DNA from: Mangifera indica
Taxonomy: Eukaryota; Streptophyta; Magnoliopsida; Sapindales; Anacardiaceae
Length of the DNA stretch: 64,000 nt
Direction of reading: 5' to 3'
Assembly: GCF_011075055.1 (NCBI RefSeq)
Contig: NC_058137.1
Location: 4,826,771 to 4,890,770, forward strand
How positions within the stretch are numbered: the first letter of the stretch is position 1; every line of letters starts with the position of its first letter. The notes under the pieces were generated by a model. That model was not told the origin of the DNA, searched no databases, and worked only from the letters and a program-made list of their open reading frames with translations. Both the position numbers and the translations under genes were made by a program. Positions 50,079-60,323 of the stretch are shown here, in pieces.

Positions 50079-50365
50079 TTTACTTATTTATATATTTACT
50101 TCGGGATTCTGCAATAAGACGCAACTGAAGTGATGATGATGCTAATTGTGCGATATTTTCGAGCTGGACCGGCAATACGATGACGGGAAGACGTGCCCTT
50201 TGGAGAATGCGACACGTAGCGTTTACCACTGCCAGGTTGAGCCTTTGGGCCAAAAGAAGTGATGGGGCTCCCAACAGAAGGGGAAGACCCACTTCGTGTA
50301 ACATGGTCCAAAGTCCAAACTGTAAATAATAAAAGGTTTGAAAAAGGTTAATTTTCTTATTGAAC

Positions 50366-50507
50366 AGTATTACGTATATAATTTTATACATAAATAATAA
50401 TACATTATCATATGATTAGATAGTTAAAAATTAAAGATAAAATAACACTTAATTATATGGTAATACATCATTATTTGTAATCAAAGTTGTACATATACTA
50501 TTATTAT
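50366..50507. mobile_element. Palindromic MITE, copy D
   Basis: The left end ACGTATATAATTTTATACATAAATAAT and right part ATTATTTGTAATCAAAGTTGTACATATA are imperfect inverted repeats around the family core (CATATGATTAGATAGTT...AAAATAACACTTAATTATATG). It lies just upstream of the J-protein start, on its promoter side. Confidence 0.6.
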
Positions 50508-50582
50508 TTCTGAGTATTATTGTTTTTTATTTATATTATAAAAGTTGGCTAATCAATTAAATTGGGTGCCTTCACCTGATGC

Positions 50583-50728
50583 ATATCTATTTTTGAGTAT
50601 ATATACAATATGTTATTATAAAATTGAGTATTACTTTATCTTTCATTCAAAATCACTTAATCGTTTGATGATACACATTAAGTATATTCTCATTTGTATA
50701 CTCAAAGTGGGTACACATAATTTGTATT
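50583..50728. mobile_element. Palindromic MITE, copy E
   Basis: Core AAATTGAGTATTACTTTATC...AAATCACTTAATCGTTTGATGATACA with ends TTTTTGAGTATATATACA and GTATACTCAAAGTGGGTACA. It matches copies B and C closely and lies about 75 bp from copy D. Confidence 0.65.
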
Positions 50729-50744
50729 AACGCTGCTTTTCTTA

Positions 50745-51480
50745 AAGGTCGATATCTAGATCATTCATTCCTTGCGGTGGGTCTCGATGGTAATAATCAA
50801 ATATACCCTATTAGTTTCGGTGTCGATAAAAAATAAGAGCACGACATATGGTGTTGATTTCTCAGGAAGATTAAAGATGCATCCATGATCTCTTCGAGTT
50901 GGCGATAATCTCATAGTGACATCATGTTATATATTCTACAATGGTTGAAGTTTTTCCAGATGTCTACCATGGATGTTGTTATCATCACCTTCTGTGTAAC
51001 ATATGGACAAAGTACAAACGAGACTCAAAGGTAATGTGTTTAAACAAGTATTAAAATTTTGAAATGTTTAACTTTTTCATACATTTTGATCATAAAATTC
51101 TCATATTATTTACCACCTTGCAGGTTGCGGGTGCATATTAGAAAACCGTGAAATCATACACAGAAGTAGAATTTGAGACTATGATAAGATCTCTTCATTC
51201 AAAAAACCCTCAAGTTGAGACTTATTTATATGAGGTCGGATTTGAGCACTAGAGTAGAGCACACTTTCTGGGTCATCGATACAACATCATGACAACTAAT
51301 ATTGTAGAGTCATTTAACGCCCTTGTCAGACATGCCCTCTGCCACACATGCTCGTCGAGTTCATTCTTAGTATTATACAACGATAATTTTACGAAAAGAG
51401 AAACCATGCAAGTACGTACCCAATTGTTAATACCTATGTATTTGATCAGGTACTTCTTCCCTTATGTTTGTTATTAACAC
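50745..51480 (+). pseudogene. Decayed MuDR-type (MULE) transposase
   Basis: Pieces in shifting frames match the plant MULE transposase: AVGLDGNNQIYPISFGVDKK near 50775-50830 (the D-containing core strand), a YHG segment near 50965-50990, and TEVEFETMIRSLHSKNPQVE, then MTTNIVESFNALVRHA at 51140-51345. A stop interrupts the last block (VGFEH, stop, SRAHFLGHRYN), and other stops and shifts separate the pieces. It is thus a dead fragment of an autonomous Mutator-like element. Terminal inverted repeats were not located. Confidence 0.75.
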
Positions 51481-51544
51481 ATATGTTGTTAATATTTTTT
51501 TAAATTACAGATGAATGTTCTAACTTTGTCATCTTTTGGACGGA

Positions 51545-52620
51545 GGAGATTCGAATTTTATACATTGAAATACCATAGAATATGAAAAATTAAAAATTCG
51601 TATAAAAATCTGAAAAAATGAGTTGATCTATCGTAAAAGGGTGAAAATCGAAAAAACGAAACTCAAATTCAAATTCTATACGTTGAAATACCCTAGAATG
51701 TCAATAATCGAGAATTCATTCAGAAATCTAAAAATACGAATCAATATATCTTAAAACGACGAAAATTGAAAAAATAAAATTAAAATTCGAATTCTATACA
51801 TTGAAATACCCTAGAATATCAACAATCAAAAAATCGTTTGAAAATCTGAAATATATTTCAATATATCCTGAAACAGCGAAAATAAAAAAAAACAGTACTG
51901 AAATTCGAATTCTATACGTTGAAATACCCTAGAATGTGAAAAATTGAAAATTCATTCAAAAATTTGAAAATACGAGTCGACCTATCTTAAAAAAATGAAA
52001 ATCGAAAAAACGAAACTCAAATTCGAATTCTTTATGGTGAAATGCCCTAGAATGTTAATAATCGAAAAATCGTTTAAAAATCTAAAAATACGAGTTGATG
52101 TATCCTAAAACAGCAAAAAAAAAAAAAAAACTGAAATTCGAATTCTATACGTTGAAATACCGTAGAATGTCAACAATCAAAATTTCATTCAGAAATCTGA
52201 AAATATGAGTCGATCTATCCTAAAAATGTGAAAATAAAAAAAACGAAACTCAAATTCGAATTCTATACGGTGAAATACCCTAGAATATCAACAATAAAAA
52301 AAAAGTTTGAAAATCTAGAAATACGAGTCGATATATTCTAAAATGACAAAAATTGAAAAAACGGAACTCAATTTCAAATTCTATACGTTGAAATACCCTA
52401 AAATGTTAACAATCGAAAAATCGTTAGAAAATCCAAAAATATGAGTCAATTTATCCTAAAATAGCGAAAATAAAAAAAACGAAGTTGAAATTTGAATTCT
52501 ATAAGTTGAAATACGTTAGAATGTTACAAGTCGAAAAATCGTTCAGAAATCTAAAAAATACGAGTTGATATATCATAAAACGGTAAAATTTAAAAAAACG
52601 AAACTGAAATTCAAAAATAC
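51545..52620. repeat. Tandem array, about 118-bp unit, nine copies
   Basis: The phrase TTCTATACGTTGAAATACCC or a near match recurs at about 51556, 51674, 51792, 51910, 52028, 52143, 52261, 52379 and 52498, a period close to 118 bp. Each unit also carries AGAATGT, AATCGAAAAATCGTTNGAAA, ACGAGTCGATATATCC and AACGAAACTCAAATTC. Units differ by substitutions and small indels. The pattern decays from 52620 to about 52830. It has no coding capacity. Confidence 0.9.
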
Positions 52621-52939
52621 AAATCGATATATTCTATAAACAAACAAATCAAAATATCGAACTAAAATTACATCATTTTATCGTAAAATATGTCAAAAAA
52701 GCACAAAAATCAAAAAACTGAATATCAAATACAAAAACTACATATAGAAAAACCTTAAAACAGAAAAAACGAAACTAAAATTCGAAAACTTTAAGTCGAG
52801 AAACCTAGATATAGAAAATATCAATTGACCCTCCTAAGAAATTTCTACTACTCAAATTAATATTTATCTCTTATCCTCTCAACAATTTTCTAAGCTCTTA
52901 ACACCCCTGCAGTTTCAAAAAAGTAAATTTCTACTACAA

Positions 52940-53254
52940 TCAGCAATTTTTGCCAGAATACGCTACTATATTTAAATGAAGTTCGATGATGATCCTCTCC
53001 TCTTCAGGAGTAAAAGAACCTTTCTTTAGATTAGGCCTCAAATGGTTAGCCCATCGAAGCCTACAACTCTTCCCACATCTCATTAACCTGGTATTCTTCT
53101 GCACAGAATTCCAGTTACCTTCACCATGCTTCTTCACGTACTCCATCAAGATTGCATCCTCCGCCGCCGTCCATGGCCCCTTCTTCAAGTTCTGACTGCT
53201 TCCTTTTGATCCAGTTACTCCGCCGTCGCTCGCTGCTCCGCCGCTGCTCACCAT
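52940..53254 (-). pseudogene. Truncated GAMYB-like R2R3-MYB exon
   Basis: From the ATG at 53254 the frame gives 104 residues. R2 is intact ([20 protein letters not shown], then GNWNSVQKN...[16 protein letters not shown]) and R3 starts ([18 protein letters not shown]) and then breaks off into unrelated residues and a stop, so R3 lacks its second and third helices and the two later Trp. [12 protein letters not shown] and [13 protein letters not shown] are typical of the gibberellin-responsive GAMYB subgroup. The break may be the end of an exon, with the rest lost or beyond the tandem array, but I see no clear donor and no downstream exon. It is likely a gene fragment. Confidence 0.7.
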
Positions 53255-55955
53255 GTCACCCAATTTTCAGATACAACAACGATCAATCCTGGTTGGTTTT
53301 AGTTGCTTACTAAATAGAATACAGACCTTATAAAAAAATTGTAGCCTGATTATTGAAGTCATTAGTATATTCGACTATGTTATCCCAGAAAATAAACGAC
53401 ATGGTCATACGTAAGCAAAGTAGCACGGAAACTTATAATGGGGTGCGTTTCCACGTTTCAAAAACGTTTCCATTTCCGAAACTTGTAACAAACGTTTCGG
53501 GTCATTTCAAAATTTTTAAAAAATTTTGAAACACATTTCTTTTAGAAGAAAAATCATGAAATCGATTAAACACATATCTTTTATATTTTCAAACTGAAAA
53601 TGTCTTTAAATCTCATATTGAATTTATCTCCTCTCTACTCTTCAATGTGTTACTCATCTCTTCCCCGATATATTATATAGATTGATGTGTATTATTGTTT
53701 TTTTCTTAAATATTTATATATGTTTACTCAAGAACAATTTATAATAGGTTCTATAATTATATTTTATAGTATTATTTCTTTTCATTTTTTTAATTTATTT
53801 TTATATTATATAAGTTTATATATTTTTGTTATAAAAAAATTAGTATTTATAAAAAAATTCTTATATTTTCATATTTATAAATTTTTTCACGTTTCCATTT
53901 TTTATATTTTTTGAAAAATACGTTTCCGTTTTTGCATTTCCACATTTCTCTGTTTCCATTTCTGTGCTTCATAGTATGTAAGAATGATGAAGGCATGTTT
54001 TCCGTTGGGGTTGATCCAATTCCACTCATACGCATCGAATGCATAATGTGAGAAATTGAATATTTGAACCAAAGGTCCTTCTTAATCTTTTTCCAAATTC
54101 TCCGCAACCAAACTATCTCTTTCTCTATATTTCCCACACCTATCGAATACCTTTACCTCTTCGTTTCTCCCAAAAATCAACTCTACATGGCCAAAACTCA
54201 CGAGACTCCACAAAATGTGAAAAGAAGAAAAAAAATTAACAAATCACGACAAAGTTTTATTTGAATATTCTAATCTAAGCTGAGCACACAATTTCATCAA
54301 TATGATCTTGTGGAGCCCATACTGGTGGGTGTCTTAATGTGCCTGTGACACAACAGTGCAGCAAGCAACTTCCACTAAGAAAATGACAAGATGAAACAAC
54401 TAATCACTGTAGAAGATCTTTACATCAAACAAGGAAAATACAACTAGCTACCTTAACTTCTATCTCTAACTGTGTATTCATTATATTATTGAATAACCAG
54501 CAGAATTGATGAGAAAAATCATGAATGAGTTGATTTATCAAGCATCTTCATCATGTCTACTTTTGAAATTTTTGTGTTATGTCTTTTGAACCTTTTGTGT
54601 CATACTGAATTATGAATTTTCACAATGTTACATCTTGTACAAACATCCGGAAAAGAAGAAAAATGGTATTTGGATCTAAGTGGTGGCCATATAGAAAAGA
54701 TTGACGTTAATATGTAAACGGTGATTAATTACTGAAAGAATAAGTTGGGCCAACTATGGGTGCAAGATTTTATTCTGTATTTTTCCTTTTTAGTCTCAGC
54801 CAAAACAACTAGTCTGATTTGGAAAGCTGGCACTGTTGTTTCTTTAAATTTCTAAATTAAATTTAAATATAATAGCCAAAACCAAAAAGTAATAATCATA
54901 CTCAAGGTTTTCAAAACCGGACCGGACCGGTTTGACCGTGAACCGGTACTGTAGCCGATTACTGTTTAACATAAAACCGTTATAATGTTAATTTCGAGTT
55001 GGACTGCGATCGAACCGCCGGTTTGCGTCTGAACCGCGGTCCAACCGGTCAAGGCGATTCCCGGTTCAGAAGCTGTGTGTAAAAGCAATAGTTTTATTTC
55101 TTTCATGATGTATCCTGTTCCTTGCATTGCACGCAGACGTAGAAGGGTTTTGTTGCAACCGATGAATTTCTCCGACTGCACGTATTAATAAACCGCCGTT
55201 GATTCATCTCTTGTCGACGATGGTTTAAAGACACCTGCTAACGACGACGATGTTGCCGAGGGGTGGTGGTTTGCAGGCTCACAAGACAGCAGTTTCACAG
55301 CAATACTGCAACCTTTCACAGCGACTTCTCAGGCTAAGACGACGGCTGACGACGATGAGTTTCCGTTGCTATTGATTGGCGACTTTTCAGACAACGACGG
55401 GAAGCTGGTGTGTATCCAAGGCTTTGTAAACTATTTAAAAAACTGATGTTTTCGTTTGTTTGAATTTATTGTGTTTGAAAACTGTTGCTGTTTGAATTTA
55501 CCGGTTAAGTAGCTATTTGAAAAATCAATGTTTTATCCATCCTTGATGAAAAGTATACAAAATATAAAATTTACTGTGTAAAACATATGTAATTACTAAT
55601 TAAACATAGTTTTTTTAGGTTTTTATAACTAAAAAAATTTTTATATTTTCCAAAACCTAAAAAGATCCTGTCAGGAATTATCTCCAAATCTTCATTTAAA
55701 AAATGAAAAGAGAGTATGAGATCAAGAAAACAATCGACATGTTTATAATAAACACGTATAAACCATGTTGAATATTATTTTCAACAGAAGCACAATAGCG
55801 ACAAGTAACAATGGAAGCAAGACAAACTTATTCACCATCAGCCCACAATCAGAATACCATCACACCATCACAACGAGAGTTAAACTGGCAGCAAACGACA
55901 CGATAATGCATAACTTATAATCTTAGAAGTTGGAAACAACGAAATAGAAATATTA
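53255..55955. other. AT-rich intergenic region with repeat fragments
   Basis: No gene is supported. 53650-53920 is a T/A-rich low-complexity run. A fragment of the proline-rich repeat family lies at 54045-54200. At 54904-55070 there is a CCGG-rich stretch (AAACCGGACCGGACCGGTTT, GTGAACCGGT, AACCGGTCAAGG), the look of a TIR-element end, followed by a GACGACG-rich segment (55200-55400) that is open in two frames but unrecognised. Confidence 0.45.
54045..54200. repeat. Proline-rich ORF repeat, fragment 1
   Basis: It contains GTGAGAAATTGAATATTTGA joined to AAAGGTCCTTCTTAATCTTT, then TATCGAATACCTTTACCTC and CTCCCAAAAATCAACTCTAC. The last part is the reverse complement of the matching part of the copy at 56428, so this copy is rearranged by inversion and end-joining. 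Confidence 0.6.
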
Positions 55956-55986
55956 CTAGGCACATTGGAAGCCAGAGGAAGCGTTC

Positions 55987-56382
55987 CTAGAACAGACGTT
56001 CAAAAGTAAGCTGAGATACTGGGCGATTAAGGTTGAGACCCAAAATGTTGGCTTTGATGACAGTGCAAAGGCAAACTGCAGCCTCAAGATCAGCAAGGCC
56101 TTGAATGAGAGAACAGCATGGAGTTACAGGTGGTGTGCCAACCGTCACATTCACCAGGGCACCAAGCACATCAGCGCATACACCTAGTTTAACAGCATCC
56201 CTAGGGCAGGAAGCTGTTCCCGAGCCTGATCCTGAACCTGATCCCGATCCTGATCCAGAGAAAGATCCTGAGCCGAGGGTTGGCATTGGTTTAGGGCAAG
56301 AGCTACATGCAGTGACTAGGGTAAAGAAGAGAATGTTGAATGCAAAGACGAAGGCAAGTGATGCTGAGGTTTTTGAAGACAT
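55987..56382 (-). pseudogene. Hybrid proline-rich (8-cysteine motif) gene with C-terminal frameshift
   Basis: From the ATG at 56382 the frame gives 131 residues: a signal peptide (1 to about 25, [17 protein letters not shown]), a Gly-Ser repeat linker in place of the usual proline-rich stretch (37-56), and an 8CM/LTP-like domain with Cys59, Cys69, Cys89-Cys90, Cys104 and Cys106. The protein stops just before Cys7 and Cys8. The missing C-terminus, with both cysteines and the usual GFQCA ending, is present in another frame and ends at a stop at 55956-55958. A net loss of two bases (or gain of one) near 56011-56019 explains this. The family are secreted or plasma-membrane-wall proteins of stress and development. 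Without Cys7 and Cys8 two disulfides cannot form. Confidence 0.8.
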
Positions 56383-56427
56383 GTCTAAAATCCTGACAGC
56401 TTCCTGATTATAATAGTAGTGTAGCAG

Positions 56428-56825
56428 AACCAAAGGTCCTTCTTAATCTTTTTCCAAATTCTCCGCAACCAAACTATCTCTTTCTCTTTATTTCCCACAC
56501 CCAACAAAACCTAACCCTAACACCTCCTCCAATAACAACACTTATGACCGTGGTTTCATCTCTAGTGAGTTTTGTCCAGTCATCATTGCCTCCTCTCCAA
56601 CTTTATTGTCTCTAGTCTTACTGTCTTCCATCTCTCGTGAGTTTTGACCATGTAGAGTTGATTTTTGGGAGAAACGAAGAGGTAAAGGTATTTGTTGTAT
56701 CAGTAAAAGAAAGCGGAGATGGAGATTTATGTGTGTTATCAAATGGTGGAGGAATGATCTCAGGTGGTGGTGGCGGTGGCGGCAACAAAGGAAAGAGCAT
56801 GTGAGAAATTGAATATTTGAACCTG
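56428..56825. repeat. Proline-rich ORF repeat, copy 2
   Basis: It starts GAACCAAAGGTCCTTCTTAA and ends GAGAAATTGAATATTTGAAC. The minus strand is open over LLPPPPPPPEIIPPPFDNTH and SFTDTTNTFTSSF. A second near-identical copy lies at 57314. The translation resembles the N-terminus of a proline-rich protein but I cannot assign a family. Confidence 0.7.
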
Positions 56826-57313
56826 TTAAACTAGAAATGCAGTTGAGTCTCCTTGAAGCCCATTTCTACTGATGTTCCGAAACCCAACTAGAAGAGAGCA
56901 GGAGCTGTTGAGGTGTAGCAGTCCAAATGTAAAGTTGCAGCCCATATTAACTTTTAACAAATGTTGTGCGTTTTGGTTTAAGTTCATTAAACCAAAAGTG
57001 CACTGTATGGGCAGAGAATGAAGCTTCTTCTGGACACTTCGTTTCTTCTTTCTTCTACTTCTTCTCACTTCAAAGTGTCTTAGTTTTGATAAAGATCAAA
57101 CTGTGTTCCAAAGTTTAGGTCTCGTTAGTTAAAGCAATTATGTCTCAACGGTGTTGATTTAGATGGCCAACCTGGCCGTTGATTTGTTGTATAAATTCTG
57201 TATAAATGCCTAAATCGAATTAACGAAAAAGTGTGGAGGAATATTCAGTAATTGCTCTATTTTTTTCTTGTTTGGCTACTTTGATTTCTACTAATTCTTG
57301 CAATCTTTCTGAA

Positions 57314-57720
57314 CCAAAGGTCCTTCTTAATCTTTTTCCAAATTCTCCACAACCAAACCATCTCTTTCTCTTTGTTTCCTACACCTAACAAAACCTAACC
57401 CTAACAGCTCCTCCGATAACAACACTCATGACCGTGGTTTCATCTCTAGTGAGTTTTGTCCAATCATCATTGCCTCCTCCCCAACTTCATCATCTCTAGT
57501 CTTACTCTCTTCCATCTATAGTGAGTTTTGATCGTGTAGAGTTGATTTTTGGGAGAAAACGAAGACGTAAAGGTGTTTATTGTATCAGTCAAAGAAAAAG
57601 GAGATGGAGATTCATGTGTGTTATCAAATGGTGGAGGAATGATTTTAATTTCGCAGTGGTGGTGGTGGCGCCGGCAGGAAAGGAAGGAGCATGTCGGTAA
57701 TTTGAATTTTTGAATTTTAG
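57314..57720. repeat. Proline-rich ORF repeat, copy 3
   Basis: It matches 56428-56825 in the same orientation with scattered substitutions and small indels (IIPPPFDNTHESPSPFS on the minus strand). The poly-proline codons of copy 2 are shortened here to RRHHHHCE. Copies 2 and 3 are about 890 bp apart, with unrelated DNA between. Confidence 0.7.
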
Positions 57721-60323
57721 GAGGATAGGATTGTAGTGGTTGTTCCAATGAGAAATGAGAAAAGTTTTACAATAGATTCAGATTTCAAAAAGTAGTCAAA
57801 GTCAAAGTGTACTCTTCTGGCTGGCTCAACCACTTTGACTCATGTTTGGCACGGACATTAACTCAATTTGACTGGTTTAACCATGGGTGAAAGCGGTTTG
57901 CATTGTAATACAGTTTCGAGAAGAAAATAGAACCACCAAAGGCCCCAACGCCCAGTCCAACTGGTTCAATTAACCGCTCCGATCCGAGCCTGACAACAAT
58001 AATATATATATATAAATAAAATTATATATATTTATTTTTAATATATAATTTATATATATAAATAAAATAATATATTATTATATAATTAAGACCTTACTAT
58101 TAAGACAAAACAGCGGAAGCACTGTCATCGGCTCATCGTCACTAACAAAGATTGTTGTGACATTCATTAATTCTCAAACACGTTCCCCAGTCAGTAGAGC
58201 AGGCAATCATTTACTTCTCCGTACTTTTTCCCAACAAATACGATGGACTTCTTAATGCTTCTCATCTCAGCTCTCAAACAATTATCTTTAAATGCTAATA
58301 ATATCAACCTTTTCACGACGGATAAAATTGTTTTTTTCTTTTTTTTTTTATTACAAATTATTACAATGTGGTTTTAAAAGTATTAAAGATTGATTATGAA
58401 TTACAAGAATCATTAGCTAAAATTTCGCCATGGCAACTAAAGGGCCGTTTGGTTGGTTAATAAAAATTGCTCAAATAATTTATTCATATTATTTGTATTA
58501 TTTTATTTAATTTATAAATAATAAAAAATTTTGATTATTTTTTATTATTAATAGTAATATGATATATAATATAAGATCCAAAAATATTAAATAATTATTA
58601 TAATTATATTCTTATTTATTAAATTTTTTAAGATAAAAATATTTTTATTTTTAATTAATATAATAGATAACATAAAAAATATTTAAGAATAATTATACTT
58701 AAAGTATTTAAGTAAAATAATAATTAGTATTTTTTTATAAACTCTAATTAAATATAATAATTATTTTTATTTATTTATTTTTATTAAATTTTATCAAACA
58801 TAATAATAATTTATATCAATAATTTTTAAATTAATTTATTATTAAAATATCTTTTTAATTTTGATAATAAAATATTATTTAAATCAAATAAATGTTTCTT
58901 AATTGTCGTAAACGCAACTTCAAATTTTAAACAGGGAAGTTCCTTCAAATCATAATATATCCCTGCCGTTACGGTAAAGTTTACCTATAATTTCCACTTC
59001 TTAAGTCAGGGTGGTTGAAGAAGGGAGTTGATGGCATTCATGATTCTTACAAGAAATGACCTTCCTGCAACTTCCCTTGGCTCAATTAAATAAAACAAAG
59101 ATGAGAATTGATTCTGTAATAATATTTAATCTAACCCAATTTAATCTCCCACACAATTTTCAGGAGGTTGGCAGTAGTGGGATTGAAATTTAAGGTCACA
59201 TCAACAATCAACCTGGCAGGTTCGAACATGAAACCCTGGCAGTAGGTGCCATCATCCCTATAATATTTCTAACCAAATAATGAATGCCCATTATGTGGGT
59301 TATTCTTTAGAGTTAAACCATTTCCTTTTCACACTGTCCTTGTATTATTATTATTATTTTATTTTATTTTTTTAAACTCCAAATGGGAAAAGGAGGAGGA
59401 GAAAATCTGTTTCAAAATGCGAAAGCATATATTAAAAATGTGAACAACATTCTGCACATGAGAAATCAGAACCCGGCCACTAATGTTACGTCTTTTTTTA
59501 ACATTATCTGAATTGAAAAGAGGATCAACCACGCCTTATAAAACAAAGTTATTGGCGGTGGAGCATCATTTGTTTTGCAATAATCCCTGAGCTTCGGCGA
59601 AATCTGAACGGTTGCCGAAGGCTACTTTCTAAGTCCACTTTTGGCAATGGCTGATAAAGTAATTAAAAAACTGCCGCTTTATATTTTTATCTATTAAAGT
59701 CCACTCACAAGTTACTTTATTATCTAATATAGTACATGTGACTGCGGCCCCACCCAAAGTTGAATCAGCTGTATTGCATTGGAACCTTCCCGTGAGAAAG
59801 TAAATCGGTGTTAATTATTTTAATTTGAGATTAATTTGTCTTAATAATATTAAATTTATAGAATTACGTTTTAATTAGGCAAACTAACTAGTAATATGAT
59901 TGCTAAATAAAGACGAGTACCCGTCATCCACCCAACACTAAGAAATATCAAATATAAAAATCTATTTCTTCGAAATGGCAGAGATAGAATATTATTGCAG
60001 TTTGTTTCCCTTTTTCTGCAAAAGAAAAAGATAAAGGTCATCTATCTAATCAGTAGTACCGGCTAGTAGCAGGATTGGAGAATCTCGAGAGAGCTGTGAG
60101 TGATTGACGTACATAAAACAAAAAGCTGCTGTAATCTAAGCTGTATCCACAAACACGCTCTTTCTGTCTTTTTGTCTTAACGCAATTTTTCAAACAACAA
60201 CACTCTTCCGGTGATTTCTGAGTTCACTGTTCAGACCCGTAGACTCTTCACTCAGCTGTTGAAAGCTTTCTATATCTATCTCGTCTCTCTCTGTTTCGAG
60301 AGAGCAAGAGTTCTCGGCCGAAG

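Larger units (their letters stand above)
56383..60323. other. Intergenic region between HyPRP pseudogene and subtilase
   Basis: The first 1.4 kb holds two copies of the proline-rich repeat; 57995-58080 and 58450-58900 are extremely AT-rich. A stretch at about 57860-57990 has AACTGGTTCAATTAACCG-like words. The last 300 bp precede the subtilase ATG and include a TCTCTC-rich 5' leader (60270-60300). No additional gene is seen. Confidence 0.45.

Noticed and set aside
56500..56525. Telomere-like CCTAACCCTAA words in the proline-rich repeat
   Set aside because: Only one to two units, part of a diverged coding-like repeat; not an interstitial telomere.
58440..58900. GGGCCGTTTGGTTGG at the edge of an AT-rich block, as in some plant MITEs
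   Set aside because: No matching inverted end or target duplication could be found on the other side.
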